Below are positions 10,715 through 20,303 of a DNA stretch of 64,000 nt, in pieces (position 1 is the stretch's first letter; the number at the start of each line of letters is the position of its first letter). Position numbers and translations under genes: made by a program. The notes below the pieces were generated by a model. It was not told the origin of the DNA and did not search any database. It saw only the letters and a program-made list of their open reading frames with translations. The DNA lies in contig NC_014551.1 of the NCBI RefSeq assembly GCF_000196735.1, positions 2,103,001 to 2,167,000 on the forward strand. Direction: 5' to 3'. This DNA is from Bacillus amyloliquefaciens DSM 7 = ATCC 23350. Lineage in GTDB: Bacteria; Bacillota; Bacilli; Bacillales; Bacillaceae.

Positions 10715-12615
10715 TGAAGCAGTTTTTTCAAGAGCGGATACAGCACATCAGGCAGCTGATCGACATCCGGAACAAAAATACTGTACTTTCCGTACATATC
10801 CTGAATGGTTTTCATCTGTGATTCTTCTATCGCAGTATTGGACAGAAAAACATTTATGACTTCTATCCCTCTTTTTCTCGCTTCGATGACAGCCTCGCTC
10901 GTATCGACGATGCCGTTTTGTTCGTAGCCGAATGCCGCCGGCTCTCCATCTGAAAACACGATTAAAAACTTTTGCGCCTCACTCCGCCGCATCAGCTGTT
11001 TCGTCATTTGTCTGATGGCATATCCGTCTCTGTTATCTTCCTCCGGCGCAAGCTGCATGATCAGCGGTCCCGCCGCCTGCAGCAGCGACTCTTCAAACGG
11101 AATCACGGTATTGAAGAAATTCGGCTGGCTCGTTTCGGTCGCTTCGTTTGTATCCTCCCAAAATCCGACGATTTGGTGCGGGACGGACACTGATTTCAGG
11201 GCTTCATGGAATAGAACAATCCCTCTTTTTGTTTCATCCATTTTGTCGAACATGCTGGCCGAACAATCGACAAGCAACGTAAAAACGGCGTCAATTTCCG
11301 AAGAGGGGTCTTGCTTTTTATAGAAAAGACGCGGATTCCGTTCCGTAAAGTAGCGGAGCAGCTTGCGATTCAGCCGGCCCGCGTGAAGGTCGGTCCGCGG
11401 GAGCGTTTTTTTGTGTTCAAGTATCTTTTGTATCATCTGCTTCAGGCGTTTTTGATATGATTCTATCGTTTTCGCCTGTTCTTTATAAGACTGCTCCTCC
11501 TCGGGCGATGCTTTATGAGGTGTTTGGTAAACCGGGAAAGCGAACTTGTTTTCTTTTCCGTCGGCAAGCCCCGCGCCCTCATGTTCATCCTGTCTGGATT
11601 CAAGCGCCTCAAGCTTGGAGTAATCCTCTCTTTTCGTCTGCCGTGCGGAGCCTTGAACGGAGCCGAGCGCCTGATCACCGTCATCTCCTTCTCTGGCGGC
11701 GTCTTTCCCAATATCTGATTTCGCGCCGTGCTCAATATCAAATTGAAGGAAACTTTTTGACGGCGCTTCGGTTTCCCGATGCCACGTATTCATTTTCTCT
11801 TCATGGATATCTTCATCTCCGTCGGAAGACTCAGGGAGCGTGATGTCGTCGCTTAATGACGGCGCTCTTTTGATGCTTTCGAATAAAGGCTCTTCAGCCG
11901 CTCTCTCGTAATCAAGTTCCGGCAGAAAAAAGTATGTGTTCAGCATATCTTTCTCCAGCACTTCATCAAGGCCTTCCATGAGGTCTTCTGTTATTCTTGC
12001 GATCTCTTTCGTAGAATCCGCCTCATACACCCTGATGAGCTGGCGTTCAATATACGGTATCATCATATCAATATCTTCCTGCATGGAAGGAATGCCTTCA
12101 AGCGGAGACTCCGCCGTCAGCTTGACAAATATCGCGCAATACAAAGCGTCAGTGAAAATGCTTCGTTCTAAATTCAGTGTCAGCTGCGTTGTGAAATGTT
12201 TCCTGTACATCTCCCTTCGCTTCTGAAATACACGTTTCGTCCCCGGCCGCTCTTTTTTGATCAGCTCTTCAATTCTGATATCCTCAAGCAGCATGAACAG
12301 CTGCTTTGCAAAGCTTTGGCGGTTGAAGCGCCGGTGAACGTCATTTAAAAACCCGGCAAATTCCCGGAATGAGCTGCTGCGTGTGCCGACAGCGCGCAAA
12401 TACACATCGCTTTTCAAGCCGGCTTCCATATCCCCGGCTGACCTGTCTTTCCAAAAGTGGCTCATATAAATTTTCTTTTCAAAGGGATTGTAGTAAGACT
12501 GCACGCCGTATTCCACTTCCACTTCACTGCTTCTGGTCAGTGTTTTGGCCAGATCAGTCAGCATCATGAACAAAAACGAATCGATCGTGCTGTCGTTAAA
12601 TTTGATAAACTTCAT
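10699..12615 (-). CDS. yojO: VWA-domain protein, partner of a MoxR ATPase
   Basis: 638 residues from ATG 12615 (GAGGA upstream), the length of B. subtilis YojO; an open frame extends further upstream without a better start. The C-terminal ~200 residues are a von Willebrand A domain with a MIDAS motif (LLVDCSASMFDKMDE, near residue 450). The middle is highly charged. NorD/CbbO-like proteins of this type work with MoxR ATPases to insert metals or remodel client enzymes. The adjacent yojN is such an ATPase, 10 bp upstream. The client is unknown. Confidence 0.85.
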   Translation of the reverse strand: MKFIKFNDSTIDSFLFMMLTDLAKTLTRSSEVEVEYGVQSYYNPFEKKIYMSHFWKDRSAGDMEAGLKSDVYLRAVGTRSSSFREFAGFLNDVHRRFNRQSFAKQLFMLLEDIRIEELIKKERPGTKRVFQKRREMYRKHFTTQLTLNLERSIFTDALYCAIFVKLTAESPLEGIPSMQEDIDMMIPYIERQLIRVYEADSTKEIARITEDLMEGLDEVLEKDMLNTYFFLPELDYERAAEEPLFESIKRAPSLSDDITLPESSDGDEDIHEEKMNTWHRETEAPSKSFLQFDIEHGAKSDIGKDAAREGDDGDQALGSVQGSARQTKREDYSKLEALESRQDEHEGAGLADGKENKFAFPVYQTPHKASPEEEQSYKEQAKTIESYQKRLKQMIQKILEHKKTLPRTDLHAGRLNRKLLRYFTERNPRLFYKKQDPSSEIDAVFTLLVDCSASMFDKMDETKRGIVLFHEALKSVSVPHQIVGFWEDTNEATETSQPNFFNTVIPFEESLLQAAGPLIMQLAPEEDNRDGYAIRQMTKQLMRRSEAQKFLIVFSDGEPAAFGYEQNGIVDTSEAVIEARKRGIEVINVFLSNTAIEESQMKTIQDMYGKYSIFVPDVDQLPDVLYPLLKKLLHKSIG

Positions 12616-12625
12616 TGTACATTCC

Positions 12626-13516
12626 TCATTCGAACAGCGTTTCTGCAATATTTCTGACAGCGGCTTTTTCCCTGTCGTCATCAAGTTTTTCCACAATGCC
12701 TCTTTCAATCGCCCGTTTCGGCGGAATGTACGCAGCCAAGTCGCACGTATCAATGAGAGCCCTGATGGACGCCGCTTCCTCTGACACTTGCCCGTTATGC
12801 GCTTGTGCGATTAAATCAGAAGACAATGTCATAAAGCGCTCAATTAATTTATCATCTTTTAAAACAGATTGAGAGGTCAGAACCTGTTTCAGAAGGCTTC
12901 CTTTAATATACGGCACATCAATAATGACAAAACGGTTTTTAAGGGCTTCGTTCAGCGGCACGGTGCCGACATAGCCTTCATTAATAGCGGCGATGACACC
13001 GAATCCTTCGTTTGCCTTAACCACTTCTCCTGTAAACGGGTTTGTCATCATTTTTCTGTAATCAAGCACGCCGTTCAGAATCGGAAGGGTTTCAGGCTTC
13101 GCCATATTGATTTCGTCAATGTATAAAAAATGTCCCTCGTTCATTGCGGTTGTTACAGGTCCGGGAACGAATTCAATTGTCGCCTGGCCCTGTTCATTTT
13201 CAATCGTTTTATAGCCGACAAGCGCTTCTGCATCGAGGTCTACGGAGCAGTTGACGCTGTGCATCGGTTTATGAAAATAGTTCGAAAGCGTTTCCGCCAA
13301 TTTTGTTTTCCCTGAACCCGTCGGTCCTTTTAATAGAATATTTTTTCCCATTGTCAAAGCGATGACCGCATCGAATATAATCGCTTTATCTTCGGCTTCA
13401 TAGCCCGATGATCCGATTAAATCCTGAAATTCTTGGGAAACGGGATGATTTTGATAAGCTTGCAGTTTGTTTTGTATATCTTCCGGCAGTGATAAGTGCT
13501 GTAATTCTGAAGTCAT
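12626..13516 (-). CDS. yojN: MoxR/NorQ-type AAA+ ATPase
   Basis: A 296-residue AAA+ protein: Walker [18 protein letters not shown] (about residue 67), Walker [14 protein letters not shown] (about 130), sensor-1 region [23 protein letters not shown]. Organisation matches NorQ/CbbQ chaperone ATPases, which pair with a VWA protein. yojO directly downstream supplies that partner. Confidence 0.9.
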   Translation of the reverse strand: MTSELQHLSLPEDIQNKLQAYQNHPVSQEFQDLIGSSGYEAEDKAIIFDAVIALTMGKNILLKGPTGSGKTKLAETLSNYFHKPMHSVNCSVDLDAEALVGYKTIENEQGQATIEFVPGPVTTAMNEGHFLYIDEINMAKPETLPILNGVLDYRKMMTNPFTGEVVKANEGFGVIAAINEGYVGTVPLNEALKNRFVIIDVPYIKGSLLKQVLTSQSVLKDDKLIERFMTLSSDLIAQAHNGQVSEEAASIRALIDTCDLAAYIPPKRAIERGIVEKLDDDREKAAVRNIAETLFE

Positions 13517-13563
13517 AGGTGATGTTTCCTTTCCATTTGGATTCCATAACCGAGTATACTAAA

Positions 13564-13595
13564 AAAGCCCTTGTATTCTCAATACAAAAGGGCTT
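13564..13595 (-). terminator. Terminator of the sodC-like gene
   Basis: AAGCCCTTGTATT pairs with AATACAAAAGGGCTT (one bulge), with a T run on the minus strand. It overlaps the stop codon at 13594. Confidence 0.75.
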
Positions 13596-14184
13596 ATTCC
13601 CTGCGGGCGCTTTTTTTCAGAGGAGCGCAGGCGATTCTGGCTCCGGAATTTCCGCTCGGGTTTGTTAAATAATCGTCCGTATGTTCATGAATGATGAACG
13701 CGCTCCCGTCCCGGTCAAGCAGGCTGAGTCTGCTCCCTTCTTTTAACGAAGTTTGCGGCGCATTCATAATGACATCCACTTTACCGTCGGCACCCACTTC
13801 AAGATTGGGAAGATCTCCGGCGTGATGCCCCATCGGGTTGTTGAAGCCGTGTTCTTTATTCAAAGGGTTGAACGGCCCGCCGGCTGATTCGAAATCAGGT
13901 GTCTGACACACCCCTTTTTCATAAATGTGAAATCCGAGAGAAGCGCCGGGGGGCAGATGATCCGCCGATATATGAATGTCTGACCCTTCATCATCAGATT
14001 CTTTCACTTCAATATAACCGATATTTTTTCCGTTTTGATTGATGAGTCCGGCATGCTCACGGTATGCGGACGCTTCCAACGCGCGGCTTTCTCCATGTTT
14101 TTTGGACGGAACAGGAGCGGGTCCGCCCCCGCAGCCGCAAAGCGTGATTGATGCGAGCATGAGAAAAAACAAGAGACGATTCAT
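13594..14184 (-). CDS. sodC: SodC-like (Cu/Zn superoxide dismutase fold) lipoprotein
   Basis: 196 residues. An N-terminal hydrophobic segment with cysteines (LASITLCGCGG) suggests a lipoprotein signal. The Cu/Zn-SOD fold is clear: GASLGFHIYEKGVC, NPMGHHAGDLPNLEV, IIHEHTDDYLTNPSGNSGARIAC. The copper site looks incomplete: the usual HxH pair (FHIHE) is HIY here. B. subtilis YojM/SodC is also known to lack copper ligands and to have little SOD activity, so its role may differ from true SODs. Confidence 0.88.
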   Translation of the reverse strand: MNRLLFFLMLASITLCGCGGGPAPVPSKKHGESRALEASAYREHAGLINQNGKNIGYIEVKESDDEGSDIHISADHLPPGASLGFHIYEKGVCQTPDFESAGGPFNPLNKEHGFNNPMGHHAGDLPNLEVGADGKVDVIMNAPQTSLKEGSRLSLLDRDGSAFIIHEHTDDYLTNPSGNSGARIACAPLKKSARRE

Positions 14185-14240
14185 GGTTTCTCCCCCTTAT
14201 TTTTACCCATCAGTCTTGTCAAAACGTAAAAATGATAAAC

Positions 14241-14267
14241 AAAAAAAGCCCCGAAAGGCTTTTTTTA
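14241..14267 (-). terminator. Terminator of cwlS
   Basis: AAAAAAGCC-CCGAAA-GGCTTTTTT hairpin with a T run on the minus strand, at the 3' end of cwlS. Confidence 0.8.
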
Positions 14268-15503
14268 AAAATAACTGCGTGCTCCTAAATAAGCTTTTTT
14301 CCAATATGGATTGCTTAAGTTTGAAACTTCAACCCCAGAGGAGCTGGCGTGAATGAAATCTCCTCCGCCCAAATAAATTCCCATGTGCGAAGGGCCCGCT
14401 TTATATGTCGTAAAAAAGACGAAGTCGCCTGCTGACGGCTGGCTGATATGTTTCATTGTATTCCAGTATCCGGCCGTGCTCAGACGGGAAACGGAGCCTA
14501 CCTTATTTAAGAGGTAATAGATATAGCCGCTGCAATCGAATCCCGCAGGCGTATTGCCCCCCCAGCGGTAAGGCACGCCGACATATTTTTTCGCTTCGCC
14601 AATCATTCTGTCAATCTTTGATCCTGTCACCGGAGGTTCCGGAGTATTTGGTTTGTTTGGCTTGGCCGGTTTGTTTTCCGGCTGGCGCACAGGGTCTTCT
14701 GTTTTTTCCGTCCCGTTAATCACCAGAACTTGTCCGATTTGAAGCACATCAGTTGTCAGTTTATTTTTTTCTCTGATGAGCTGGGCGGTGATGCCGAACC
14801 GATTGGCAATTTTCCAGAGGGAATCGCCTGGTTTTACTTTGTAAGTGGATGGCTTCTCAGAAGGGTTTGAATGAGATGGCGGTGTTGCGCCGCTGTTTCC
14901 GTTATGTGAAGAGCCTTTGGTTTTTAATACTTGATTCGGATACAGCATGTCTGACGTTAATTGATTCAGCTTTTTCAATTCAGCTATCGTAATGCCGATT
15001 TGATTGGCGATTTTCCACAGCGAGTCACCCGGTTTTACAGTGTAAGTCCCTGATGCGCCTTTATCAGGCTTTGTCTGTTTGCCGCCTCTGTCCGTGCTGC
15101 CGGCGGAACCTTTAACTTTCAGTTTTTGGCCCGGATAGATGACATCTGAACTCAAACGGTTCAGGCTTCTCAGCTCAGAAACACTCATGCGGTATTTTTT
15201 TGCGATCACCCATAAGGAATCTCCGTATGTAACTGTATAAGCACCTGTGCTTTTTTTTCCTTTTTGGTCCGTTTTATGTGTGCTGCCATCAGGAATATTC
15301 AGCCGCTGTCCGGGGTGAAGTATTGTAGATTTCAATTTATTTTCCGTCTGGAGGGCTGAAATGCTTGTATGATATTGTCGGGAAAGCTTCCAAAGAGAGT
15401 CGCCGCTTTTTACTTGGATGGTTTTTGCTTCAGCGGGATGCACGGCGAAGGTTGAAGTCATTACTGCAGATACAGCCAGACCGGCTGCGATTTTTTTCTT
15501 CAT
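14265..15503 (-). CDS. cwlS: Cell-wall D,L-endopeptidase with four LysM repeats and an NlpC/P60 domain
   Basis: 412 residues. A signal peptide ([20 protein letters not shown]) precedes four LysM peptidoglycan-binding repeats, each with a GDSLW core (near residues 28-72, 88-133, 148-193, 220-263) and Ser/Thr/Lys-rich linkers. An NlpC/P60 peptidase domain follows with catalytic Cys in [10 protein letters not shown] (about 325) and His in [18 protein letters not shown]. Four LysM repeats fit CwlS (YojL); paralogues LytE/LytF have three/five. It cleaves D-gamma-Glu-mDAP bonds at septa. Confidence 0.93.
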   Translation of the reverse strand: MKKKIAAGLAVSAVMTSTFAVHPAEAKTIQVKSGDSLWKLSRQYHTSISALQTENKLKSTILHPGQRLNIPDGSTHKTDQKGKKSTGAYTVTYGDSLWVIAKKYRMSVSELRSLNRLSSDVIYPGQKLKVKGSAGSTDRGGKQTKPDKGASGTYTVKPGDSLWKIANQIGITIAELKKLNQLTSDMLYPNQVLKTKGSSHNGNSGATPPSHSNPSEKPSTYKVKPGDSLWKIANRFGITAQLIREKNKLTTDVLQIGQVLVINGTEKTEDPVRQPENKPAKPNKPNTPEPPVTGSKIDRMIGEAKKYVGVPYRWGGNTPAGFDCSGYIYYLLNKVGSVSRLSTAGYWNTMKHISQPSAGDFVFFTTYKAGPSHMGIYLGGGDFIHASSSGVEVSNLSNPYWKKAYLGARSYF

Positions 15504-15823
15504 ATAACGAAAAACCTCCTATTTATCATTGCTGAAAGGGACGTTCCTTTTCTTTGAACGCCGTCTGTTATTCAGAATTCATTCAGAAGTCGACATCATT
15601 TCTGTTTCATTTGACCTTAGATCATCACCAATGCCACACATTTTACATAAATTGAGAAGATTTCACAAAAGACTTTGGAATCATTTTCATAACATGGCTT
15701 TTTTCCGCGACATTCCACCTTTCTTGTCTGTTTTTCATACAATTCTCTTTGTGTCAGGAAAAATCCTTCCCGAAAAACAACCAAAAAAACCCGCTTCCTA
15801 TAAAGGAAACGGGAGATGGCTGA
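15504..15823. other. Non-coding gap between cwlS and yojK
   Basis: The cwlS ribosome-binding site (AGGAGG) lies at its left end and the yojK terminator at its right end. A short tandem motif TTCTGAATgaaTTCTGAAT (minus strand, near 15570-15588) sits where the cwlS promoter should be. I could not assign a specific sigma factor. No credible gene. Confidence 0.5.
15784..15812 (-). terminator. Terminator of yojK
   Basis: Read on the minus strand, CCCGTTTCCT-TTAT-AGGAAGCGGG is followed by TTTTTTTGG. Confidence 0.8.
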
Positions 15824-17035
15824 TTACAGAACCCGGGTCTCGGCAGTTTTTACGTCTTCCAATATCAACTCTGCTGCACGCTGTGCTCCCCCGGCCGCTT
15901 TCAGGGATTCTCCGATTTCATCAGCTTTTTTCTGATATTCAGGGTTTTCGCTCAACTCTTTTATTGCTTCAGTGAGCAGTTCCGCCGTCACATTTTCTTT
16001 TTTAAACATCTTGCCCGCGCCTGTGTTTTCCACTTGGCTTCCGACGGCGAACTGATCAGCGCCCATCGGAATGACGATCATCGGGGTTTTGAAGTAAAGC
16101 CCTTCGCTCGTACTGTTCATTCCGCCGTGCGTGATAAATAAGTCCGCTCTCTTTAAGATCTCAAGCTGCGGAACATAAGGCTTTACAATAACATTCGCCG
16201 GGATTTCATCAAGCTCCGCCGGATCAAGATGTTTGCCGATTGACATGACGACTTTTCCTTTAAAGTCCCTGACCGCTTTTAAGCATTTATTAAACAATTC
16301 CTTCTGGTTGTTAAAAATCGTACCCATTGAAATAAACAGGACGTTTTCTCCTTCAAGCTGTTCAAACGGAAAATCATGAGCGGCCGCCCTGTCAGTTATG
16401 GACGGACCGACAAAGAGGTAAGAATCACCGAACTCTTCTTCTTTCGGCTGAAAAGCTCTTGAAGTAAACACGATGGTTTTTCTGCCGTCATTTGAGAAAA
16501 TATCATACGGCGTTTTAATGTCTGCGCTGAATTCTTCATTGAGCAGGCTGACCGCTTCGGTATAAGCCGGATAATGGGATGATTCCTCTGATACAAGGTT
16601 TGTATTTGAGAAGACCTCTTTAATAAATGCTTCATTCATTGCAAATGTCGTGCAAAGTGAATATGCCGGCAGTTTCAGCATGTTTCTCACGAGCCTGCCT
16701 GCCAGAAAATGATGATCATACATGATGTAGTCGTAGGATTCATCTTTTACTTCCTCAAGAATACGGAGTGCGGCTTTTTTAGAAGTCTCAATCATTAATA
16801 GCAAAAACTCTGTAGCGTCCCGCTGTTCATCACCCGTTGCGTTTTTTCCGAATTCATCTTTCCGGAAATCCTCATATTCACGGAATTCCGCTCCGCTTGC
16901 CGCGATTTTGTTCTCATATTCCTTCACGCCGTAATATACGACATGTTCGCCCTTTGCCTTTAATTCTTTTACAACGCCTAAAGACGGGTTAATATGGCCT
17001 TCTCCCGGAAAACCGATCATCAATACATTTGCCAT
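15824..17035 (-). CDS. yojK: Macrolide-type UDP-glycosyltransferase (GT1)
   Basis: 403 residues, GT-B fold. The N-terminal acceptor domain starts ANVLMIGFPGEGHINPSLGV (typical of the MGT family) and the C-terminal sugar-nucleotide domain has FITHGGMNSTSEGLYFKTPMI, with the conserved HGG and acidic residues of the UDP-binding signature. Homologues glucosylate macrolides and flavonoids. Its own substrate is unknown. It appears monocistronic. Confidence 0.9.
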   Translation of the reverse strand: MANVLMIGFPGEGHINPSLGVVKELKAKGEHVVYYGVKEYENKIAASGAEFREYEDFRKDEFGKNATGDEQRDATEFLLLMIETSKKAALRILEEVKDESYDYIMYDHHFLAGRLVRNMLKLPAYSLCTTFAMNEAFIKEVFSNTNLVSEESSHYPAYTEAVSLLNEEFSADIKTPYDIFSNDGRKTIVFTSRAFQPKEEEFGDSYLFVGPSITDRAAAHDFPFEQLEGENVLFISMGTIFNNQKELFNKCLKAVRDFKGKVVMSIGKHLDPAELDEIPANVIVKPYVPQLEILKRADLFITHGGMNSTSEGLYFKTPMIVIPMGADQFAVGSQVENTGAGKMFKKENVTAELLTEAIKELSENPEYQKKADEIGESLKAAGGAQRAAELILEDVKTAETRVL

Positions 17036-17153
17036 CTTTCCACTCCCTATTCTTTTAAATTTTATGTATATTTAAACGATAACATCAATACAGAAAAAGG
17101 TAAAGATGTTCACTTCATTAATATTAAATAGGTACAATATTCCCATTTTCTTA

Positions 17154-17780
17154 TTATTTCGTGTGAAGCGCCCGCGGCGAAACAAGCGGATACAGTCCGC
17201 CGTCTTTAGCAAAGGACATTTTTCCCGTTTCTTCTGAAACAACGAGGACGAGTGCATCAGTCACGGCTGAAAGCCCCATCGCGGCCCTGTGGCGCGTTCC
17301 GTATTTAAGATCAACATTTTTTGTTGTGAGCGGAAGCACATTGGCTGCTGATACCACACGGTTTTCTCTCACCAATACGGCTCCGTCGTGAAGCGGATTG
17401 CCGGGATAAAAAATACTTTCAATTAAAGCTGAACTGATCTCGGCATGCAGACTTGTCCCTTTTTGTATCATTCCGTCCAGCGGTTCTGTACGTTCAATCA
17501 CAATCAGCGCCCCATGCTTTTCTTCTGCCAGATGCTGCACGGCTTTCGCCAGCTCTATATAGGAAGGCGTAAAATGTTCGATATATGACTGCAGGTAAAA
17601 TGACGAAGCAATAGCCTGCATTTCCTGAAAGGTATGTCCCAGTTCATCTAGTTCGCAAAGAAGGCATTGATCTTTTTCATCCAATGTCCCCAGTATCATT
17701 GCGGCATCCTCCGTAATTTGTTTCAAATACGTTTGAACGGCAGCGGTAAACGCACTTTCCGACATTTGAATGTGTTGCAT
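17154..17780 (-). CDS. cdaS: Sporulation-specific diadenylate cyclase (c-di-AMP synthase)
   Basis: 208 residues. An N-terminal helical regulatory region (about 1-60) precedes a DisA_N domain with both catalytic motifs: DGA in NPLHDGAVLV and RHR in YGTRHRAAMGLS. No transmembrane segment, unlike CdaA, and no DNA-binding tail, unlike DisA, so this is the soluble CdaS class expressed in the forespore. Converts two ATP to c-di-AMP. Confidence 0.93.
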   Translation of the reverse strand: MQHIQMSESAFTAAVQTYLKQITEDAAMILGTLDEKDQCLLCELDELGHTFQEMQAIASSFYLQSYIEHFTPSYIELAKAVQHLAEEKHGALIVIERTEPLDGMIQKGTSLHAEISSALIESIFYPGNPLHDGAVLVRENRVVSAANVLPLTTKNVDLKYGTRHRAAMGLSAVTDALVLVVSEETGKMSFAKDGGLYPLVSPRALHTK

Positions 17781-17872
17781 GTCACTTCAGCTCCTTTCCC
17801 TTATTTTCTGCATCGCGCGCATGGATATGCGCCGCAGTGTGCACGATAATTATGAAAGGAGGCGGACTTGAT

Positions 17873-17983
17873 ATGGAATTCGCACGACTGATGCAGTATA
17901 TTTGCACCTTTTTAGGGGTCATTTCACTTTCATTCATTTATGCCAAGATGTTTAAAAGGCCGAAACCGGATAAAAAAGAGTAG
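17873..17983 (+). CDS. Small membrane protein, 36 residues
   Basis: ATG at 17873 behind a strong AAAGGAGG (17855-17862), stop TAG at 17981-17983. One hydrophobic helix (about residues 8-24) is followed by a very basic tail (KMFKRPKPDKKE). The near-perfect ribosome-binding site and membrane-plus-basic-tail design argue that it is real. It lies between divergent cdaS and yojI. Function unknown. Confidence 0.65.
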   Translation: MEFARLMQYICTFLGVISLSFIYAKMFKRPKPDKKE

Positions 17984-18057
17984 ACCGGGCCTCATTGCTT
18001 TTTATACATAAAATGTTATAATTTCTCTCGTTAAAATAAAGAAACGGGGAACCTAAC

Positions 18058-19419
18058 TTGAGAGAAACAAACACGATCGGCCAAAAGGTCAGACAGCTGT
18101 TACATATCTTTATTCCGATTTTAATTACACAGGCGGGTCTTTCTTTGATTACCTTTTTGGATACGGTGATGTCAGGGAAAGTGAGCGCCGCTGATTTAGC
18201 CGGCGTTGCAATCGGTTCAAGCCTGTGGACACCGGTTTATACGGGGCTTGCAGGAATATTGATGGCCGTTACGCCCGTTGTATCGCAGCTGTTTGGAGCC
18301 GGCAGACAAAAGGAAGCGCCGTTTTCCGTCATCCAGGCCGTTTATGTAGCAGCCATTCTCAGTGCGGCAGTTATCGTTATCGGCTTTTTGACTGTTGATT
18401 TGATTTTGGGACATTTGGGCCTGGAACCGCATGTCCGGACGATCGCCAAACACTTTTTAGGATTTTTATCCCTCGGCATTTTTCCTTTGTTTGTCTACGC
18501 CGTTTTGCGATCGTTTATTGATGCGCTCGGCAAAACGAGAATCACTATGCTTATTACGCTCTGCTCATTGCCTATCAATTTTGTCTTGAATTATGTGTTT
18601 ATTTTCGGGAAATTCAACATGCCGGCATTGGGCGGAGTCGGTGCGGGTCTTGCCTCCGCCCTGACTTACTGGTGTATTTGCGCCATCAGCTTTTTTATCG
18701 TCTGCAGATTTGAGCCGTTTGCCGGATACTCTGTATTTCGGAAGCTGTACCGGTTTTCTCCGTCAGAATGCAGAAAGCTTTTGAAAATCGGGTTGCCGAT
18801 CGGTTTTGCCGTATTTTTTGAAACGAGCATTTTTGCGGCTGTCACACTGCTCATGAGCCATTTCCAGACGGTGACGATTGCAGCCCATCAGGCGGCAATG
18901 AATTTTGCTTCCCTGTTGTATATGCTGCCGCTCAGCGTATCGATGGCGCTCACCATATTGGTCGGCTTTGAAGCAGGCGCAAAACGCTACAGGGATGCCC
19001 GTTCATACAGCTATATCGGGATTGTGATGGCCCTTTGTTTTTCTTTATGCACGGCGGCTTTCATTTTGCTGTTCAGACCGCAGATCGCCGGAATGTATAC
19101 ATCAGACCCGGACGTGCTCATTTTGACGCAGCATTTTTTAATCTATGCACTCTTTTTCCAGCTTTCTGATGCCGTAGCAGCTCCGATACAAGGCGCTCTG
19201 AGAGGATATAAGGATGTCAATTATACACTCGGTGCGGCGTTTGTTTCTTATTGGATCATCGGGCTTCCTCTCGGTTACGCAGTCGGCACCTGGACAAGCC
19301 TCGGGGCATTCGGCTATTGGATCGGGTTAATTGCAGGACTCGCCGCAGGAGCTGCCGGTTTATTCTTCAGACTGCTCAAGCTGCAAAAGCGTTATATGAA
19401 AAAAATGATGATTTCATAA
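18058..19419 (+). CDS. yojI: MATE family multidrug/cation efflux transporter
   Basis: 453 residues with 12 predicted membrane segments in two homologous halves. MATE-like features include FIPILITQAGLSLITFLDTVM in TM1 and GAGLASALTYW in the first half. TTG start at 18058 behind GGGGAA. The family exports cationic drugs by Na+ or H+ antiport. It is followed 12 bp later by rsbRC. Confidence 0.9.
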   Translation: MRETNTIGQKVRQLLHIFIPILITQAGLSLITFLDTVMSGKVSAADLAGVAIGSSLWTPVYTGLAGILMAVTPVVSQLFGAGRQKEAPFSVIQAVYVAAILSAAVIVIGFLTVDLILGHLGLEPHVRTIAKHFLGFLSLGIFPLFVYAVLRSFIDALGKTRITMLITLCSLPINFVLNYVFIFGKFNMPALGGVGAGLASALTYWCICAISFFIVCRFEPFAGYSVFRKLYRFSPSECRKLLKIGLPIGFAVFFETSIFAAVTLLMSHFQTVTIAAHQAAMNFASLLYMLPLSVSMALTILVGFEAGAKRYRDARSYSYIGIVMALCFSLCTAAFILLFRPQIAGMYTSDPDVLILTQHFLIYALFFQLSDAVAAPIQGALRGYKDVNYTLGAAFVSYWIIGLPLGYAVGTWTSLGAFGYWIGLIAGLAAGAAGLFFRLLKLQKRYMKKMMIS

Positions 19420-19431
19420 AGGAGGCGCAGC

Positions 19432-20268
19432 ATGCCAAAATATATACTGCTGTACGATTATTTAACCGAACGGGCAGAAGACATCAGTCAGACATGGTTT
19501 GATACCCTTCATGATACGGATCCTGATTCTGTTTACGCTTCTTCTGACCCGGCGGTGCTCACGAATCTGAAAAAACAAAATCTGGCGTTTAATTATCAAA
19601 TCAATCGGATTTTTTCTGAGGAAAAAGAAGTTTATACGGCGGCATTGGAAAAGTGGGCGTTCGAAGCCGCACAGGATAAAGAACATTTAAAAACTCCTAT
19701 CCATTACATCATTCGCGAGTTTATCAGAGTTCGTGATTTGTATGTCGGCCATGTGAAGCAGTTTACCAGACTGCATTCAGACACCGTGACAGAGGAAGAT
19801 GCCGAAGATATATTCCATACGCTGATTAAATCATTTGATGTGGTCATTCATATTTTCATAGAGGAGATGTATAAAAACACAAACATTCAGCTTGAAGCTC
19901 AAAAAGAATTGATTACCGAACTGAGCTCACCTGTCATTGTGCTTTTTGACAACGTCGGACTGCTGCCTCTGATTGGGGATATTGACACGGCAAGGGCCAA
20001 AATGATCTTGGAGAATACGCTGCACCAGTGTTCAGAGAAGCGGATAACACAGCTGTACATTGATTTATCAGGCGTGGCCATGATTGATACGATGGTTGCC
20101 CAACAGCTTTTCACCTTAATTGAATCACTCGGAATGCTCGGCGTGAAAGCGACATTATCCGGAATCCGTCCTGAAATCGCCCAAACCGCGGTGCAGCTCG
20201 GACTTAGTTTTTCAAATTTGTCAATACGGTCTTCGCTCGCTGAAGCGATCGCTTCCGATCTGACGTAA
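19432..20268 (+). CDS. rsbRC: RsbR-type stressosome protein
   Basis: 278 residues: an N-terminal non-haem-globin-like helical sensor (about 1-150) and a C-terminal STAS domain (about 155-275) with ELSSPVIVLFDNVGLLPLIGDIDTARA and IDLSGVAMIDTMVAQQL, including the phosphoacceptor threonine positions of RsbR proteins. In B. subtilis the paralogue at this locus is YojH/RsbRC, part of the stressosome that releases RsbT to activate the sigma-B pathway. RBS AAAGGAGG; likely co-transcribed with yojI. Confidence 0.9.
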   Translation: MPKYILLYDYLTERAEDISQTWFDTLHDTDPDSVYASSDPAVLTNLKKQNLAFNYQINRIFSEEKEVYTAALEKWAFEAAQDKEHLKTPIHYIIREFIRVRDLYVGHVKQFTRLHSDTVTEEDAEDIFHTLIKSFDVVIHIFIEEMYKNTNIQLEAQKELITELSSPVIVLFDNVGLLPLIGDIDTARAKMILENTLHQCSEKRITQLYIDLSGVAMIDTMVAQQLFTLIESLGMLGVKATLSGIRPEIAQTAVQLGLSFSNLSIRSSLAEAIASDLT

Positions 20269-20298
20269 AAAAGGATAAGGCTAAATGCCTTATCCTTT
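20266..20298. terminator. Bidirectional terminator between rsbRC and bshB2
   Basis: AAAAAGGATAAGG / CCTTATCCTTTTT hairpin between the convergent ends. Confidence 0.85.
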
Positions 20299-20303
20299 TT
20301 TTA

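Noticed and set aside
15529..15975. 148-codon plus-strand frame between cwlS and yojK
   Set aside because: It crosses the yojK terminator and 150 bp of yojK antisense, lacks a ribosome site and has no recognisable protein pattern.
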